34,816 nucleotides of DNA from Halonotius sp046719765 (GTDB taxonomy: Archaea; Halobacteriota; Halobacteria; Halobacteriales; Haloferacaceae), in assembly GCF_046719765.1 (NCBI RefSeq), contig NZ_JABEBY010000022.1, positions 1 to 34,816 of the forward strand, in the 5' to 3' direction. Below, in pieces: positions 1-8,563 of the stretch. Below the pieces are notes generated by a model. The model was not told the DNA's origin. It worked only from the letters and a program-made list of their open reading frames with translations, and made no database searches. A program made the translations under genes and the position numbers. How positions within the stretch are numbered: the first letter of the stretch is position 1; every line of letters starts with the position of its first letter.

Positions 1-660
1 ATCATCCGGTAGGGCGACCGCCGCAGGGTTACAGATCCCGAGATCGACACCTGCGGTTTTGTCGCCCGGCGACTCGGTAGCAATCTCATGCTCACAGACA
101 ACGTGTAACTCCCAGCGGTTCTTTGTGGTATTCCAGACGGCCCGCACCTGCTGGATATTGGGTAGCTCAACTTCCGGCGGTGCGTCGTACTCACAAAGGA
201 TGAAGTCGTGTCCGTCTTTGTGAGTTTTGCCTTTGCTGAGGCGGATTCGCCCGTGTTTCGTGTCGTGACGGATACCTCTCTGTTTCCACGTCACGGTTGA
301 GCGCGGATGTTCTTCGTGGACTCTGTTGCCGTCGCTATCGTAGTAGTTGCGCTTACGATATCCCGGAGGATTGTCCCGGTCGTCATCGGAGCCGAGCCAC
401 GAACTGAAGCTTTCAGAAAGCTCTTCGAGAACGTTCTGGCTGGACTGTGAGTGCAGTCCCTTGTATTTTGGATGGGTTTTCAGTTCGTGTTTGAGTTCGC
501 TTTCATCGGGAATTTCCCCGGTTTCGTCCCACTGTTGTTGGGCGTAGTAATTGGCGACGTTCCAGAGTTTAGATGCAGACCAGCCGTGTCTGTCGAGTGC
601 ATCAGCTACCTGCGTGTGGTTTGTGATGCGACAGACATGTGTTCGGCGGGTGGCCTGCAT
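1..660 (-). CDS. tnpB: IS200/IS605-family TnpB (RNA-guided endonuclease), 3' part beyond the window edge
   Basis: The frame is open from an ATG at 660 to the left edge (220 codons, no stop), so this is the N-terminal half of a TnpB/OrfB protein. It resembles the haloarchaeal TnpB subgroup with WSASKLWNVANYY near residue 30, then SQSSQNVLEEL, NPPGYRKRNYY and TVTWKQRGIR, followed by the start of the RuvC-like domain at AGVDLGICNPAAVAL. The Asp in GVDLG is the first catalytic acidic residue. The remaining catalytic residues, the zinc finger, the right end and any omega-RNA would lie left of position 1. No tnpA is seen on the upstream side, consistent with a tnpB-only (IS1341-type) element. Family identity is secure; whether the gene is intact cannot be judged. 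Confidence 0.9.
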   Translation of the reverse strand, partial: MQATRRTHVCRITNHTQVADALDRHGWSASKLWNVANYYAQQQWDETGEIPDESELKHELKTHPKYKGLHSQSSQNVLEELSESFSSWLGSDDDRDNPPGYRKRNYYDSDGNRVHEEHPRSTVTWKQRGIRHDTKHGRIRLSKGKTHKDGHDFILCEYDAPPEVELPNIQQVRAVWNTTKNRWELHVVCEHEIATESPGDKTAGVDLGICNPAAVALPDD

Positions 661-685
661 CCAGTGTATATTGTTATGAAAACCC

Positions 686-697
686 AATTATTAAATA
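686..697 (-). promoter_or_regulatory. TATA-like box of tnpB
   Basis: On the minus strand the sequence TATTTAATAATT lies about 26-37 bases upstream of the tnpB ATG at 660. This is the spacing expected for a leaderless archaeal transcript. Inference from sequence only. Confidence 0.45.
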
Positions 698-1037
698 CTG
701 TGGAATATCCGGCTATGCTATCGTGGTGTGGATGTTGCCTGCTCGTGTCGGTTTCATCACCCGCCTGTTCGTCACTCGGTTCCGACCGGGGCGGTCGTAA
801 CGCTCGTTCCTCACGGTAAGGCGGGTGTATTCACCTTGCCTTTCTATAACGACCGCGAACGAACGCTGTTTACCATCTCGAAACTCGGGCTCAACGAACA
901 CAGCCACACACCGCCCCTGTTTGTCAATTTGTTACTATTGTCGATGGCTCTAATTCATCTGTTCTGTTTCGTTTGGCTATCTGGGTATAATCGTCGAGTA
1001 TCAACGCCGATATATCATATTTTGGTAGATTTAGGGG

Positions 1038-1107
1038 TGGGAGAGATACCCTCTCCGATATGGGAGCGTCGTATCAGGGTTCAGCCCGACGAGACGTTGG
1101 AACCCTG
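1038..1107 (-). terminator. Two small hairpins downstream of the AdkA-like gene
   Basis: CAGGGTTC (1075-1082) and GAACCCTG (1100-1107) form a perfect 8-bp inverted repeat with a 17-base loop. It begins 19 bases after the stop codon of the minus-strand kinase gene. A second short hairpin (GGAGAG/CTCTCC, about 1040-1056) follows and leads into AT-rich DNA. A 3'-end processing or termination role is inferred; archaeal termination does not strictly need hairpins. Confidence 0.35.
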
Positions 1108-1125
1108 TGCAACGCGGGAGGGATA

Positions 1126-1680
1126 TCACAGGTTAGCTGCTAACCGGTCGGCTGCGTCCGCGATACTCCCTTCATTCTCCAAGAACTGCACCGGTGCGTC
1201 CTGATCGCGTGCGTACTGGAGCGCGGCTGATCGGTTCAAATGTTGTTCGAACGCGATCTTGCGCTCGGTGGCAGTTGCGGTCGCTGCTTCAGCGTCGGTA
1301 CGGCGATCCAGAATCGTTTCCGGGTCGGCCTCGACCAGAATAAACGCATTCGGAGCGATATCGTCCAGCACCTCATCGGGCAGTCCTTGCACGTAGCCAC
1401 TCTCAGTTTCAACCGCCAAATGCGTCGATAGAATGACGTTCGTCTGGGTGGCCTCATCCGCGATGAATTCACCCGCCCGCCGTTGGAGTCGGCGTGTCTG
1501 TGTTTGTGACAGCGTCGCCAGTTCACTTCGGTCGGTCGTTATCCCGGCGGTTGCGGCTTGCTCAAGCATCACATCGCCGAAATTGAGTAGTTTGTAATTA
1601 CCGGCAAGCTTGCCGCGAACGGCCTGACAGACACTGGAGAGGCCAACGCCAGTGACCCCGGAAACGAGCGTAACGCTCAT
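1126..1680 (-). CDS. Archaeal AdkA-like adenylate kinase family protein with altered P-loop
   Basis: A 184-residue P-loop protein of the length and layout of archaeal-type adenylate kinase (AdkA, about 190 residues), which interconverts ATP+AMP and ADP. The N-terminus VTLVSGVTGVGLSS aligns with the AdkA glycine loop, NFGDVMLE (about 33-40) with its NFGxVM motif, and STHLAVETESGYVQGLP with the THxxIxTxxGYLPGLP segment; NAFILVEADPETILDRR matches the lid side. The usual P-loop Lys is Leu14. Methanococcal AdkA, as I recall it, also lacks this Lys (Ser), so activity is not excluded. Haloarchaea usually also carry a bacterial-type Adk, so this may be a second, specialised enzyme. The start overlaps the stop of the upstream gene by one base (TGATG), indicating an operon. 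Confidence 0.75.
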   Translation of the reverse strand: MSVTLVSGVTGVGLSSVCQAVRGKLAGNYKLLNFGDVMLEQAATAGITTDRSELATLSQTQTRRLQRRAGEFIADEATQTNVILSTHLAVETESGYVQGLPDEVLDDIAPNAFILVEADPETILDRRTDAEAATATATERKIAFEQHLNRSAALQYARDQDAPVQFLENEGSIADAADRLAANL

Positions 1681-1970
1681 CAGAAATTCACCTCCTGGTC
1701 GTCATCCTGTGACGGTCCGACGCCACCTCGGTCGTCGTAGAATTTGCGCCCGATGAACTCATCGCCAACGAATGTCATCAGACTATCATACAGGCTGTCG
1801 GCTGACTCAAACTCATCGATTTCGCAACGCTGAATCACATCGCCGATCGTCTTATTTTCCCCGCTTGGTGCGTGCAGCACAGTGTCGCCAACAGTGTCTA
1901 ACACCGTCGATCGTGTCACGGGGAACTGAAGTTGTTGCGCAAAAAGGTCGCGCGTTTCTGGGAGTCGCAT
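1680..1970 (-). CDS. Small acidic haloarchaeal protein (DUF5789-like)
   Basis: A 96-residue acidic protein. It reads like the haloarchaeal DUF5789/DUF2795-type small proteins: an N-terminal MRLPETRDLF, a central FPVTRSTVLDTVGD helix pair, DEFESADSLYDSLMTFVGD, and a C-terminal VGRK/IGRKFYDDRGG-like turn before an acidic tail. No cysteines except one, no signal peptide, no membrane segment. Its stop overlaps the start codon of the AdkA-like kinase, so the two are probably translated from one message. Function is unknown; the family name is from memory. Confidence 0.7.
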   Translation of the reverse strand: MRLPETRDLFAQQLQFPVTRSTVLDTVGDTVLHAPSGENKTIGDVIQRCEIDEFESADSLYDSLMTFVGDEFIGRKFYDDRGGVGPSQDDDQEVNF

Positions 1971-2026
1971 GGGTAATATTGTATGGCACAGGATAAATCG
2001 GTTGGGGTCGGACGGGCTAGTTGGGC

Positions 2027-2058
2027 GGTGACATCCTCCGTGCCGTTCACGGCGCGGA
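2027..2058 (-). mobile_element. Possible orphan right end (hairpin) of an IS200/IS605-type element
   Basis: 2037-2058 folds into a 10-bp stem (TCCGTGCCGT / ACGGCGCGGA, one G-T wobble) with a 2-base loop. On the minus strand it is followed directly by GGATGTCACC. From memory, haloarchaeal tnpB-type elements end in a GC hairpin followed by GGATGTCA, which would make this a solo right end or a MITE-like relic. No tnpB remnant is visible beside it. The hairpin is seen directly; the mobile-element reading is inference. Confidence 0.4.
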
Positions 2059-2190
2059 TCACGTACGCACGGATAGCAGCGATTCTAGCGGTCGTCGTTC
2101 CGCTCTTTGAACATCGAACCGGTCTGATCGGTTTTCACTCTCGCCGGCCACGCACTGACAGCAAAATGTGCCCGCGACGAAAACGCAGGT

Positions 2191-3267
2191 TTACTCCGAG
2201 GCGGCAGCCTGCTGTTGGTGGTGGTGCCGGCGCAGAATCCCAACCTTGTTTGCGACCGTTCCCGCAAGGGATGTGAAGGCCTCGGCGGTGTCGTTGTTCT
2301 CACGACGAACAATCGGGTTCCCCTCGTCACCACCCATCCGAACCGCCGGATCCAATGGGAGCGACCCAAGATAGGGTACGTCCACAGCCGCAGCCAGTGA
2401 CTGCCCGCCGTCGTCGCCGAAGATATCATGCTGATTCCCACAGTCAGGACAGACAAATCCGCTCATGTTTTCGACGACGCCCAACACGTTTGTGCCATAT
2501 TCGGCGAACATCTCAACGCCGCGGCGAGCGTCGTCGACCGCCACCGACTGCGGCGTCGTGACAACTACTGTCCCGGTGACCGGTAGATTTTGCAGGATGG
2601 TTAGCTGAACATCGCCGGTGCCCGGCGGCAGGTCAACAATGAGGTAGTCGAGACCACCCCACGAGACATCCTCGAACAGGTTTGTGAGCGTGTTTTGGGC
2701 GACTGGGCCGCGCCAGACAACCGGGTCGTCCTCCTCGATCATCAGGCCGACGCTCATGAGTTCAAGTCCGTGAGCTGTTGGAGGTTCGATCCGGTCTTCG
2801 CCGTTGACAGTGGTCACCTCAGGTTCAGCCTCGGAGCCGAGCATCTGCGGGACATTCGGCCCATACACATCAGCGTCGAAGAGCCCAACGTCGGCACCAC
2901 GCTCAGCTAATCCGGCGGCCAGGTTCACAGCGACCGTGCTTTTGCCGACACCGCCTTTGCCGGAGGCAACCACGATGACATTTCGGACGCCGGGCATGAC
3001 GCTCGTTTCGTGGTCGTCGATGAGCGGAACGTTCGCGGACAGTTCACACGTTAATCCGGTTTCAGCGACGACATCGCGGATGTGGTCAGCGATTTCGGCC
3101 TCGTCCGGTGCGTGCGGCGCGCCAAGAGCGAGTTCGATCTCAGCGGTGTCGTCAGTAATTGTCACATCAAGCAGGACGCCAGCGGTAACAATATCAGTTC
3201 CAAGTGCCGGATCATCGACGGCACGGAGGCGATCACGCAGGTCAGAGGCATCGATATCGGTTGTCAT
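2191..3267 (-). CDS. mrp: Mrp/ApbC (NBP35-family) P-loop Fe-S carrier ATPase
   Basis: A 358-residue scaffold/carrier ATPase that assembles and delivers [4Fe-4S] clusters to apoproteins. Residues 1-90 form an MIP18/DUF59-like N-terminal domain. The deviant Walker A VASGKGGVGKSTVAVNL follows, then LFDADVYGPNVP, VDLPPGTGDVQL and TTPQSVAVDD, all hallmarks of Mrp. CPDCG near residue 270 is the CxxC that bridges a cluster between two subunits. I start it at the ATG at 3267, not the upstream frame extension, because DUF59 begins there and the ATG overlaps the stop of the chaperone gene in ATGA. Its position at the end of a molybdo-Fe-S operon suggests it supplies clusters to the reductase subunits (five predicted clusters); haloarchaea often have more than one Mrp. 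The His-rich C-terminus (RRHHHQQ) is unusual. Confidence 0.93.
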   Translation of the reverse strand: MTTDIDASDLRDRLRAVDDPALGTDIVTAGVLLDVTITDDTAEIELALGAPHAPDEAEIADHIRDVVAETGLTCELSANVPLIDDHETSVMPGVRNVIVVASGKGGVGKSTVAVNLAAGLAERGADVGLFDADVYGPNVPQMLGSEAEPEVTTVNGEDRIEPPTAHGLELMSVGLMIEEDDPVVWRGPVAQNTLTNLFEDVSWGGLDYLIVDLPPGTGDVQLTILQNLPVTGTVVVTTPQSVAVDDARRGVEMFAEYGTNVLGVVENMSGFVCPDCGNQHDIFGDDGGQSLAAAVDVPYLGSLPLDPAVRMGGDEGNPIVRRENNDTAEAFTSLAGTVANKVGILRRHHHQQQAAASE

Positions 3268-4031
3268 TGTGAAGTGGTATCTGTGTCTTGGTCGGTAGTC
3301 GGTACCGCGGTTTGAACACCATCGCGAGCGTCCCATGCGGTAAACGTCCGGGCGAGTCGAGTGATGCCGGCGAAGACACCCTCAACGGTGTCCTCGTTTG
3401 CGACGGCCGCCTCAAACTGATCGAGCCAGCCGAGTGTGGCAAGCGTCGATGCCTGCAACTCGTGGATGGTAGCAAGCCGGTCGACAGCGGTCGGATCATC
3501 GGTGAGCCGTGCCTCCTGCAGACAGAGCGCGCCCATAAACTCGAAGCAGGCTGCCACATGGTCTGGGATCCCATCGCCACGGTCGGGTTCGAAGCCGGCC
3601 ACATCGTACAGTTGAGTCATTCTGGCGGCCGGATCACCCAGCAATTCACCGGAATCGCCGGCCGTGTGGTACGGTGAATCCGATTCGAACTCTTCGCTTG
3701 GATCGGTCGCATGCCCGGAGGCAAACGGCGGGACGTAATGCTCACCGGGAACAACGAACAGATTGTCATACCCGATCTTCAGCGCCCGCTCGTCGGGGTC
3801 GTCACGCACGAGCGGCTCCGTGTTGAGATCCACCGGGAGCACCGCCGCAAGGTCAGCGAACGTGTTGTCGGCAAGCGCTGTTGCCACCTGGTCGATGTCA
3901 CCATCAAAGGTTGCTGCTAACAGGGCGTAGGTGCGCCCGCGGGCAGCGGCCATCGTACCGGCGTCGGGGTCGTCGGCAGGCGGATCCGCAGCATCGAGGT
4001 CATCAGGATTGTGAGCGGACATCTGACTCAC
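3264..4031 (-). CDS. TorD/DmsD/NarJ-family molybdoenzyme maturation chaperone
   Basis: A 255-residue, largely helical, acidic protein of the TorD-like family, which binds the Tat signal and core of one molybdoenzyme and holds it back from export until the cofactor is inserted. The GEHYVPPFASGH segment (about 116-127) corresponds to the family's PPxxS loop, and DHVAACFEFMGALCLQEA (about 183-200) to its conserved helix. It follows the catalytic subunit gene directly: a GTG at 4031 overlaps the catalytic gene's TGA (GTGA); an ATG at 4022 is the alternative start. The 3' end overlaps mrp by four bases. It is therefore the dedicated chaperone of the 4028-7285 enzyme by position; the specificity is inferred. 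Confidence 0.88.
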   Translation of the reverse strand: MSQMSAHNPDDLDAADPPADDPDAGTMAAARGRTYALLAATFDGDIDQVATALADNTFADLAAVLPVDLNTEPLVRDDPDERALKIGYDNLFVVPGEHYVPPFASGHATDPSEEFESDSPYHTAGDSGELLGDPAARMTQLYDVAGFEPDRGDGIPDHVAACFEFMGALCLQEARLTDDPTAVDRLATIHELQASTLATLGWLDQFEAAVANEDTVEGVFAGITRLARTFTAWDARDGVQTAVPTTDQDTDTTSQ

Positions 4032-7000
4032 CGCCGTTCAACCTCGACGAAAGCATCATACTGTCCGTTGCTTCCACCAACGATATCCGACAGGCCCGTA
4101 TCGCCGAGTTCGTTATCGAGCGGCTGGATGTGATTGATCGCAAAGCCGGCATCCCTCCCTTTTGCAATGCCCGCGTCGTCACGCGTCGGGTGGTCAAACT
4201 TGTAGGGGGTGTGGCCATCGTCCTCGGCTGCGTCTTGGGTGTCGCCATCAACAGTCTGTGCTGCTGCCCCATCGCCACTTCGTCCCCACCCCCACGCCGC
4301 ACCGACGACACCGGGACGGATGCCGCCAGTGACCCGTGCGATACCGTCGACACGGCGGCGACCAGCGTCGATTGTGATCTCATCGCCGCTCTCGATGCCA
4401 CGTTGTGCAGCGTCGTCAGGGTTGATCCACAGGGGGTTTTCTGGTTGGGTCTCTCGGAGCCACGGACTGTTCTGCGTGCGGTGCATGCCCTGTGTGCGTG
4501 GTTTCCAGTTGATCAATCGCAGTGGACGATCGGGGTCGTCGTCGCTGCGCACAGCCGCCTGGACATCGCCGTTGTAATGTGTCACGTCGTCGACCTTCGG
4601 CAGCGGATCGAACCGCTCGCCGGTAAAGGAGTGTTTGCCTGTCGCCGTGGCATCACTGTAGAAGTTCACCCGCGCGCCAAGCTTGTACTCCAGATGGTCG
4701 CCATCGTAGGCGTTGGTATCGTCGCGTCGCCCGGCGTAATCGTAGTCGTGGCCCTGCTGGCGGAACGCAGTCTCATAATCCTCGGCCGGCTCCTCAAACC
4801 GCCCGCCGCGGTTGAGGATCGTCACAACCTTCAGCCACTCGTCGTCCGTGACGGCTTGTTTCCAGCGGTCGAGATCGAAGGCGTCGCCAAGCCCCTTCTC
4901 GTGGCTCTCGCGAAACACGGCCTGTTCGTCGGTGGTAGCGTCAGCCACCGGCTCCCGCGAGTAGGCGATGTTGGCCGCCAGCTTGAGATAGAAGTCTTCT
5001 GCCTGTTCGAGCGGCCACAGTTCGCCGTCGCCGTCGGGGATCGACGCCTCACCGACACCGGGAAGATCCAGTTCCTTCCAGATGTCGATAAGCACGTCCT
5101 CAAACGGCCGGGCATCAGGGACGACCGAGACGGCGGGTTGGCTGATCTTCTCGTCGGCCAGCCGCTTGTTCGGGTAGGTGCCGAAGTTCTCCCAGCGCTC
5201 AAGGTAGGTCGGCTCGGGGAGGATGTAGTCGGCGTGTTTGCTGGTTTCGCCGATGACCGTGTCTGAGGCGACCACAAGCGGGATCGTCTCGGTGTCCTGT
5301 AGTATCTCAGGGATCTGGTCGCCGCCAGCAACGGCCATCACATGGTTGTTTGAGTATGGCCTGATGAACAGGGCGTTGATCCCATACGGATACTCGTCGG
5401 CGGCACTCCCGTAGATCTCCTGGGTTTGCTGGGCCGGTGAGACAGGGAACCACGGCCGTTTTGCCGGATAGCCGTCGTCGCGATCGAACAGTGTGGTGTC
5501 CTCATAGTTGACACCGCCGCGTGTCAGAGGGATGCCCCATGAGCCGTTGGCATCGGGCACGCTGCCTAACTGATAGCGCCCCGACATCGTGTTATACCCC
5601 GCGTAGGGGGTGATCTGGCCACCCTTCCAGTCGTAGTTGCCGATGAGATGCTGAAGGGTCGCGATAGCGCGGGTGTTGTGGAAGCCGTTGGTGTGTTTGG
5701 CCGAGCCGCGATACTGCATGATCGCCGCCCGTTTCCCGTGGCTGGTGAACTCGTCGGCGATCTCGCTGATGGTCTCAGTCGAGACACCCGCCATCTCGGC
5801 GTATTCCTCGACGGTGTGTTCGAACACGCGGTCGCGATACTGACTCCAGACGCTTTCGACGCGTGTGCCGTTGACCGTCACATCGACATCGAGTACCGCC
5901 GTGTCAACCTCGCTGGCCGGGCGTGGATCACCTGAGGCGGCGTCGACAACGACGAAATCATCGGCGGTCTCGGCACCCGGTGCAACGAGCCCGAGATCGG
6001 CCGCCGTCGCTTTCGGGCCGCTGTCTTTTTCAACCATCACGAGGTGCGTCGCGTCGCTCCAAGTCGGCTCGTTATCGGTGCCGGCGGCCGCCTGCGATGG
6101 GTTTTGGAGGTACGACAGGTCATGGCGGTCGTTGTCGATAATCCACCGGGCCATCCCCATGGCGAGGGCACCGTCGGCACCGGGGTCGACCGGCACCCAC
6201 GTCTCGGCTTTCTCGGCGGTCTTCGAAAGCCGAGGGTCGACAACATCCATCCGGAGGCCGTCTTGGATCGCATTGGTCAGTTTGGGTGCGAGCCACGTCG
6301 GCCCCTTGTTGGCGACCATCGGATTCGTCCCCCACACGAGGATGTATTCGGCCTCGTCGATGTCGGGGTACTGGCGTTTCTTCGGGGCGTTGTACGATCG
6401 GACGTTCCCGATCACACTCGAAAGCCCACAGGTTCCGGCATGGTGGAAACTATTGGTTGAGCCCAATCCCTGTTTCCAGAGTCGCGTCCGGATGAAGTTT
6501 CGACGGAACCCACCGATATCGACGATCTGGTTTGCTTTCGGGCCCAGATCGGGGTGATCTGTGTCAATGAGCTTGTCGTCCCACTTGTCGTCGAAGGCCG
6601 ACTTTGCCATTGCACCGTCTTGGACGGCCGCCCAGTCGCTCATTACCGCATCTTTGGGGGCATGCGCCCACATCTCGCGCAGGCCGGGATGACCGAGGTC
6701 GTCGTCGCCGTCGACGATCTCCTCGATAGCCTGCTCCCACGAGATTGTTTCCCACTCGCCGGAGCCGCGAGGCCCGACGCGTTTCATCGGTTTGCGGACG
6801 CGGTAGCTGTCGAAGGCTGTTTGGATACCCGCCTGTCCCTTCAGGCAGATGCGTCCGCCGGACAGCGACCAGCGGTCAGTGTCAACATCGCCGGAGCCCT
6901 CCAGATCGCCCATGGCGACATCTTCAGGGTCGCTGTTGTAGGGCACCTGCCCGAACGGCTCGGTGGTAAGGAACGAGTATGGGTTGCCCGCTAGCTTGCG

Positions 7001-7285
7001 AATCAGCGAGCTATACTCGCCGGTGCCGCTGGTGTCTGCGAGTCGCACCTTGACCGGACAGAAGCTGTTACACTGGCCACAGGTCGTATGGATCACGTCG
7101 CTTGCGCCGTACTCACCGTACTCGTCGCCGACGTAATGTTGGGCGTTGTCTGTCCAGAAGTTCTCTACATCTGCATCAACAGCCACGTTGCTCGCGGCCG
7201 CGATACCAGCGATACTACCAACCGCCTTGACGAGATCACGGCGTGAAATGGAGACGCCGTCGTCGTCTGATTTATCAGCACTCAT
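4028..7285 (-). CDS. Tat-exported molybdopterin oxidoreductase catalytic subunit, TtrA/PsrA-like
   Basis: A 1085-residue member of the complex iron-sulfur molybdoenzyme family. The N-terminus holds a Tat motif SRRDLVK (14-20) and a hydrophobic stretch, so the protein is exported folded. Cys69, Cys72, Cys76 and Cys147 match the CxxCxxxC...C pattern for the N-terminal [4Fe-4S] cluster; KG follows Cys147 as in the family. HHAGTCGLSS places Cys286 where the molybdenum ligand sits, as in tetrathionate, polysulfide, thiosulfate and arsenate reductases, and unlike the Ser of DMSO reductase. WGTNP, QYRGSAKHTNG and the C-terminal molybdopterin-binding domain (LINWKPRTQGMHRTQ onward) are visible. The length is close to TtrA (about 1020) and longer than DmsA or PsrA. 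It is third in a B-C-A operon, the order of Salmonella ttrBCA. Likely substrate is tetrathionate or another sulfur compound; this is inference. Confidence 0.88.
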   Translation of the reverse strand: MSADKSDDDGVSISRRDLVKAVGSIAGIAAASNVAVDADVENFWTDNAQHYVGDEYGEYGASDVIHTTCGQCNSFCPVKVRLADTSGTGEYSSLIRKLAGNPYSFLTTEPFGQVPYNSDPEDVAMGDLEGSGDVDTDRWSLSGGRICLKGQAGIQTAFDSYRVRKPMKRVGPRGSGEWETISWEQAIEEIVDGDDDLGHPGLREMWAHAPKDAVMSDWAAVQDGAMAKSAFDDKWDDKLIDTDHPDLGPKANQIVDIGGFRRNFIRTRLWKQGLGSTNSFHHAGTCGLSSVIGNVRSYNAPKKRQYPDIDEAEYILVWGTNPMVANKGPTWLAPKLTNAIQDGLRMDVVDPRLSKTAEKAETWVPVDPGADGALAMGMARWIIDNDRHDLSYLQNPSQAAAGTDNEPTWSDATHLVMVEKDSGPKATAADLGLVAPGAETADDFVVVDAASGDPRPASEVDTAVLDVDVTVNGTRVESVWSQYRDRVFEHTVEEYAEMAGVSTETISEIADEFTSHGKRAAIMQYRGSAKHTNGFHNTRAIATLQHLIGNYDWKGGQITPYAGYNTMSGRYQLGSVPDANGSWGIPLTRGGVNYEDTTLFDRDDGYPAKRPWFPVSPAQQTQEIYGSAADEYPYGINALFIRPYSNNHVMAVAGGDQIPEILQDTETIPLVVASDTVIGETSKHADYILPEPTYLERWENFGTYPNKRLADEKISQPAVSVVPDARPFEDVLIDIWKELDLPGVGEASIPDGDGELWPLEQAEDFYLKLAANIAYSREPVADATTDEQAVFRESHEKGLGDAFDLDRWKQAVTDDEWLKVVTILNRGGRFEEPAEDYETAFRQQGHDYDYAGRRDDTNAYDGDHLEYKLGARVNFYSDATATGKHSFTGERFDPLPKVDDVTHYNGDVQAAVRSDDDPDRPLRLINWKPRTQGMHRTQNSPWLRETQPENPLWINPDDAAQRGIESGDEITIDAGRRRVDGIARVTGGIRPGVVGAAWGWGRSGDGAAAQTVDGDTQDAAEDDGHTPYKFDHPTRDDAGIAKGRDAGFAINHIQPLDNELGDTGLSDIVGGSNGQYDAFVEVERR

Positions 7286-8559
7286 TGTGTATCACTCTCA
7301 GTTTCAGGTAGTGGTGTCAACGGGAGGATCTCCGCGCCGATCGTATACAGGAGCAGTCCGACACCCATGATCCCGAAACTTGAGACCCATTCGACCGCTG
7401 TTGGGAAGTACGATCCATGCGGGAGGCCCTCCAGTACCGGAAGGATCTGGGCCGGCACGACGAGATTGAACCGCACCCCGACGACACCCATGGCGATGCT
7501 CAGCGCGGCAACAACCGCGACCGACGGCTGTCGCCGCCACGATTCGTTTGTTAACAAAACCAGGGGGAACACCCACGCAGCCCCGATCATGAACCACCAG
7601 AACGACCACGACATCTCACCGAACATGATAACCTGCCATGTTTCGATCACCTCAGCATGGAAGCTGACAACTGAGATCAGGAGCTCGATCGCCGTAATGG
7701 CGATATCGGCGATGATGAGCCCGATAAGCAGCGTTCCCATCCGATCGACCAGGTCGCGGTCGATTGTCGCGCCGTCGAGCAGTCGCGTTCGAAGCACGTA
7801 CAGCAACAGCATAAACGCGGTGCCGGCCAGCAAGGCCGAGACGACGAATATCACCGGGAAGAGGCCACTGTTCCAGTAGGGGCGGGCTGAGGCGACCGCA
7901 AAGAGCACCCCTTCGCCACCAACAACGAAAAACAGTGAGAGCGGGATGCCAGCGATCCCGATCCGTTTGAGCCAGCGGCGATCAACCCGCTCGGCAGCGG
8001 CTGTTGTCTCATCACGGCGCAGCGTCAGGAGCGTGTAGATCCGCTCGCGGAGCCCAGAGCTGTGGGCGGCAAGCCGGGCCAGATCCGCCCGCATCGAGAA
8101 ATACAGGCTGCTGCCGATAACGCCCATATACAACACGTAGGCGTGGATTTCCCACGACAGCGCGGAGCTGAACTGCCGCCAGATGAACGGGAAGAACATC
8201 CGATCCATCCGACCGAGGTCAACCCAGATGAACAACAGGGCAACGGCCATGCTAACGAGTGAGACAAACAGGGCATCACGACTGATCCGATCAAGCCCTG
8301 GGAGCCCAAAGACGGTGTCAAGCGTACTGACAAGGAACGCGCCGGCTGAGAGCCCAACAAAGTAGATATAGAAGGCGACCCACGCGCCCCAAGGGACGAT
8401 GCTTGTCAGATTGGTGCTCGTAAGCCCCTGTGTGAGTCGCACATACAGTGCGACCGCGCCGGCTGCCAGTAACACGGCGATAAACCCGTACCAGACGCGG
8501 CGAAGCCGGTCGCTCTCGAAGCCGAGATCAGCGCCTGCTGGTGGTGTGTGTGTTGCCAT
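7282..8559 (-). CDS. NrfD/PsrC-type membrane anchor, quinol-oxidising subunit (TtrC-like)
   Basis: A 425-residue polytopic membrane protein with about ten hydrophobic segments, roughly spaced through 25-50, 55-90, 100-125, 140-165, 205-235, 240-265, 275-300, 310-335, 345-370 and 385-415. VPWGAWVAFYIYFVGLSAGAF near residue 60 is the conserved NrfD helix-2 signature. The family takes electrons from menaquinol and passes them to the Fe-S subunit; no haem-binding pattern is evident. The start lies five bases after the Fe-S subunit's stop and the end overlaps the catalytic subunit's ATG (ATGA), which implies fixed stoichiometry through coupled translation. Longer than Salmonella TtrC (about 340 residues). 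Confidence 0.88.
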   Translation of the reverse strand: MATHTPPAGADLGFESDRLRRVWYGFIAVLLAAGAVALYVRLTQGLTSTNLTSIVPWGAWVAFYIYFVGLSAGAFLVSTLDTVFGLPGLDRISRDALFVSLVSMAVALLFIWVDLGRMDRMFFPFIWRQFSSALSWEIHAYVLYMGVIGSSLYFSMRADLARLAAHSSGLRERIYTLLTLRRDETTAAAERVDRRWLKRIGIAGIPLSLFFVVGGEGVLFAVASARPYWNSGLFPVIFVVSALLAGTAFMLLLYVLRTRLLDGATIDRDLVDRMGTLLIGLIIADIAITAIELLISVVSFHAEVIETWQVIMFGEMSWSFWWFMIGAAWVFPLVLLTNESWRRQPSVAVVAALSIAMGVVGVRFNLVVPAQILPVLEGLPHGSYFPTAVEWVSSFGIMGVGLLLYTIGAEILPLTPLPETESDTQ

Positions 8560-8563
8560 TGGT

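Larger units (their letters stand above)
661..1125. other. Gene-poor stretch upstream of tnpB with a doubtful 64-codon frame
   Basis: No confident gene lies between tnpB and the kinase-like gene. A minus-strand frame from a GTG at 907 to a stop at 713 would encode a basic 64-residue protein; it has no recognised motif and may be chance or part of the mobile element's left flank. About 905-1040 is AT-rich compared with the rest of the window. Two inverted repeats stand at the right side (see the 1038-1107 entry). Confidence 0.4.

Noticed and set aside
1075..1107. GGGTTCAGCCC-like sequence as a tRNA T-arm
   Set aside because: No acceptor stem, D-arm or anticodon arm can be drawn around it; it is a simple inverted repeat.
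3881..5266. A 461-codon plus-strand frame within the catalytic subunit gene
   Set aside because: Antisense shadow of the molybdoenzyme gene, which has all family motifs.
4028..7285. Assignment as DMSO reductase DmsA
   Set aside because: The chain is about 200-250 residues longer than typical DmsA and the probable Mo ligand is Cys, not Ser; gene order is B-C-A rather than A-B-C.
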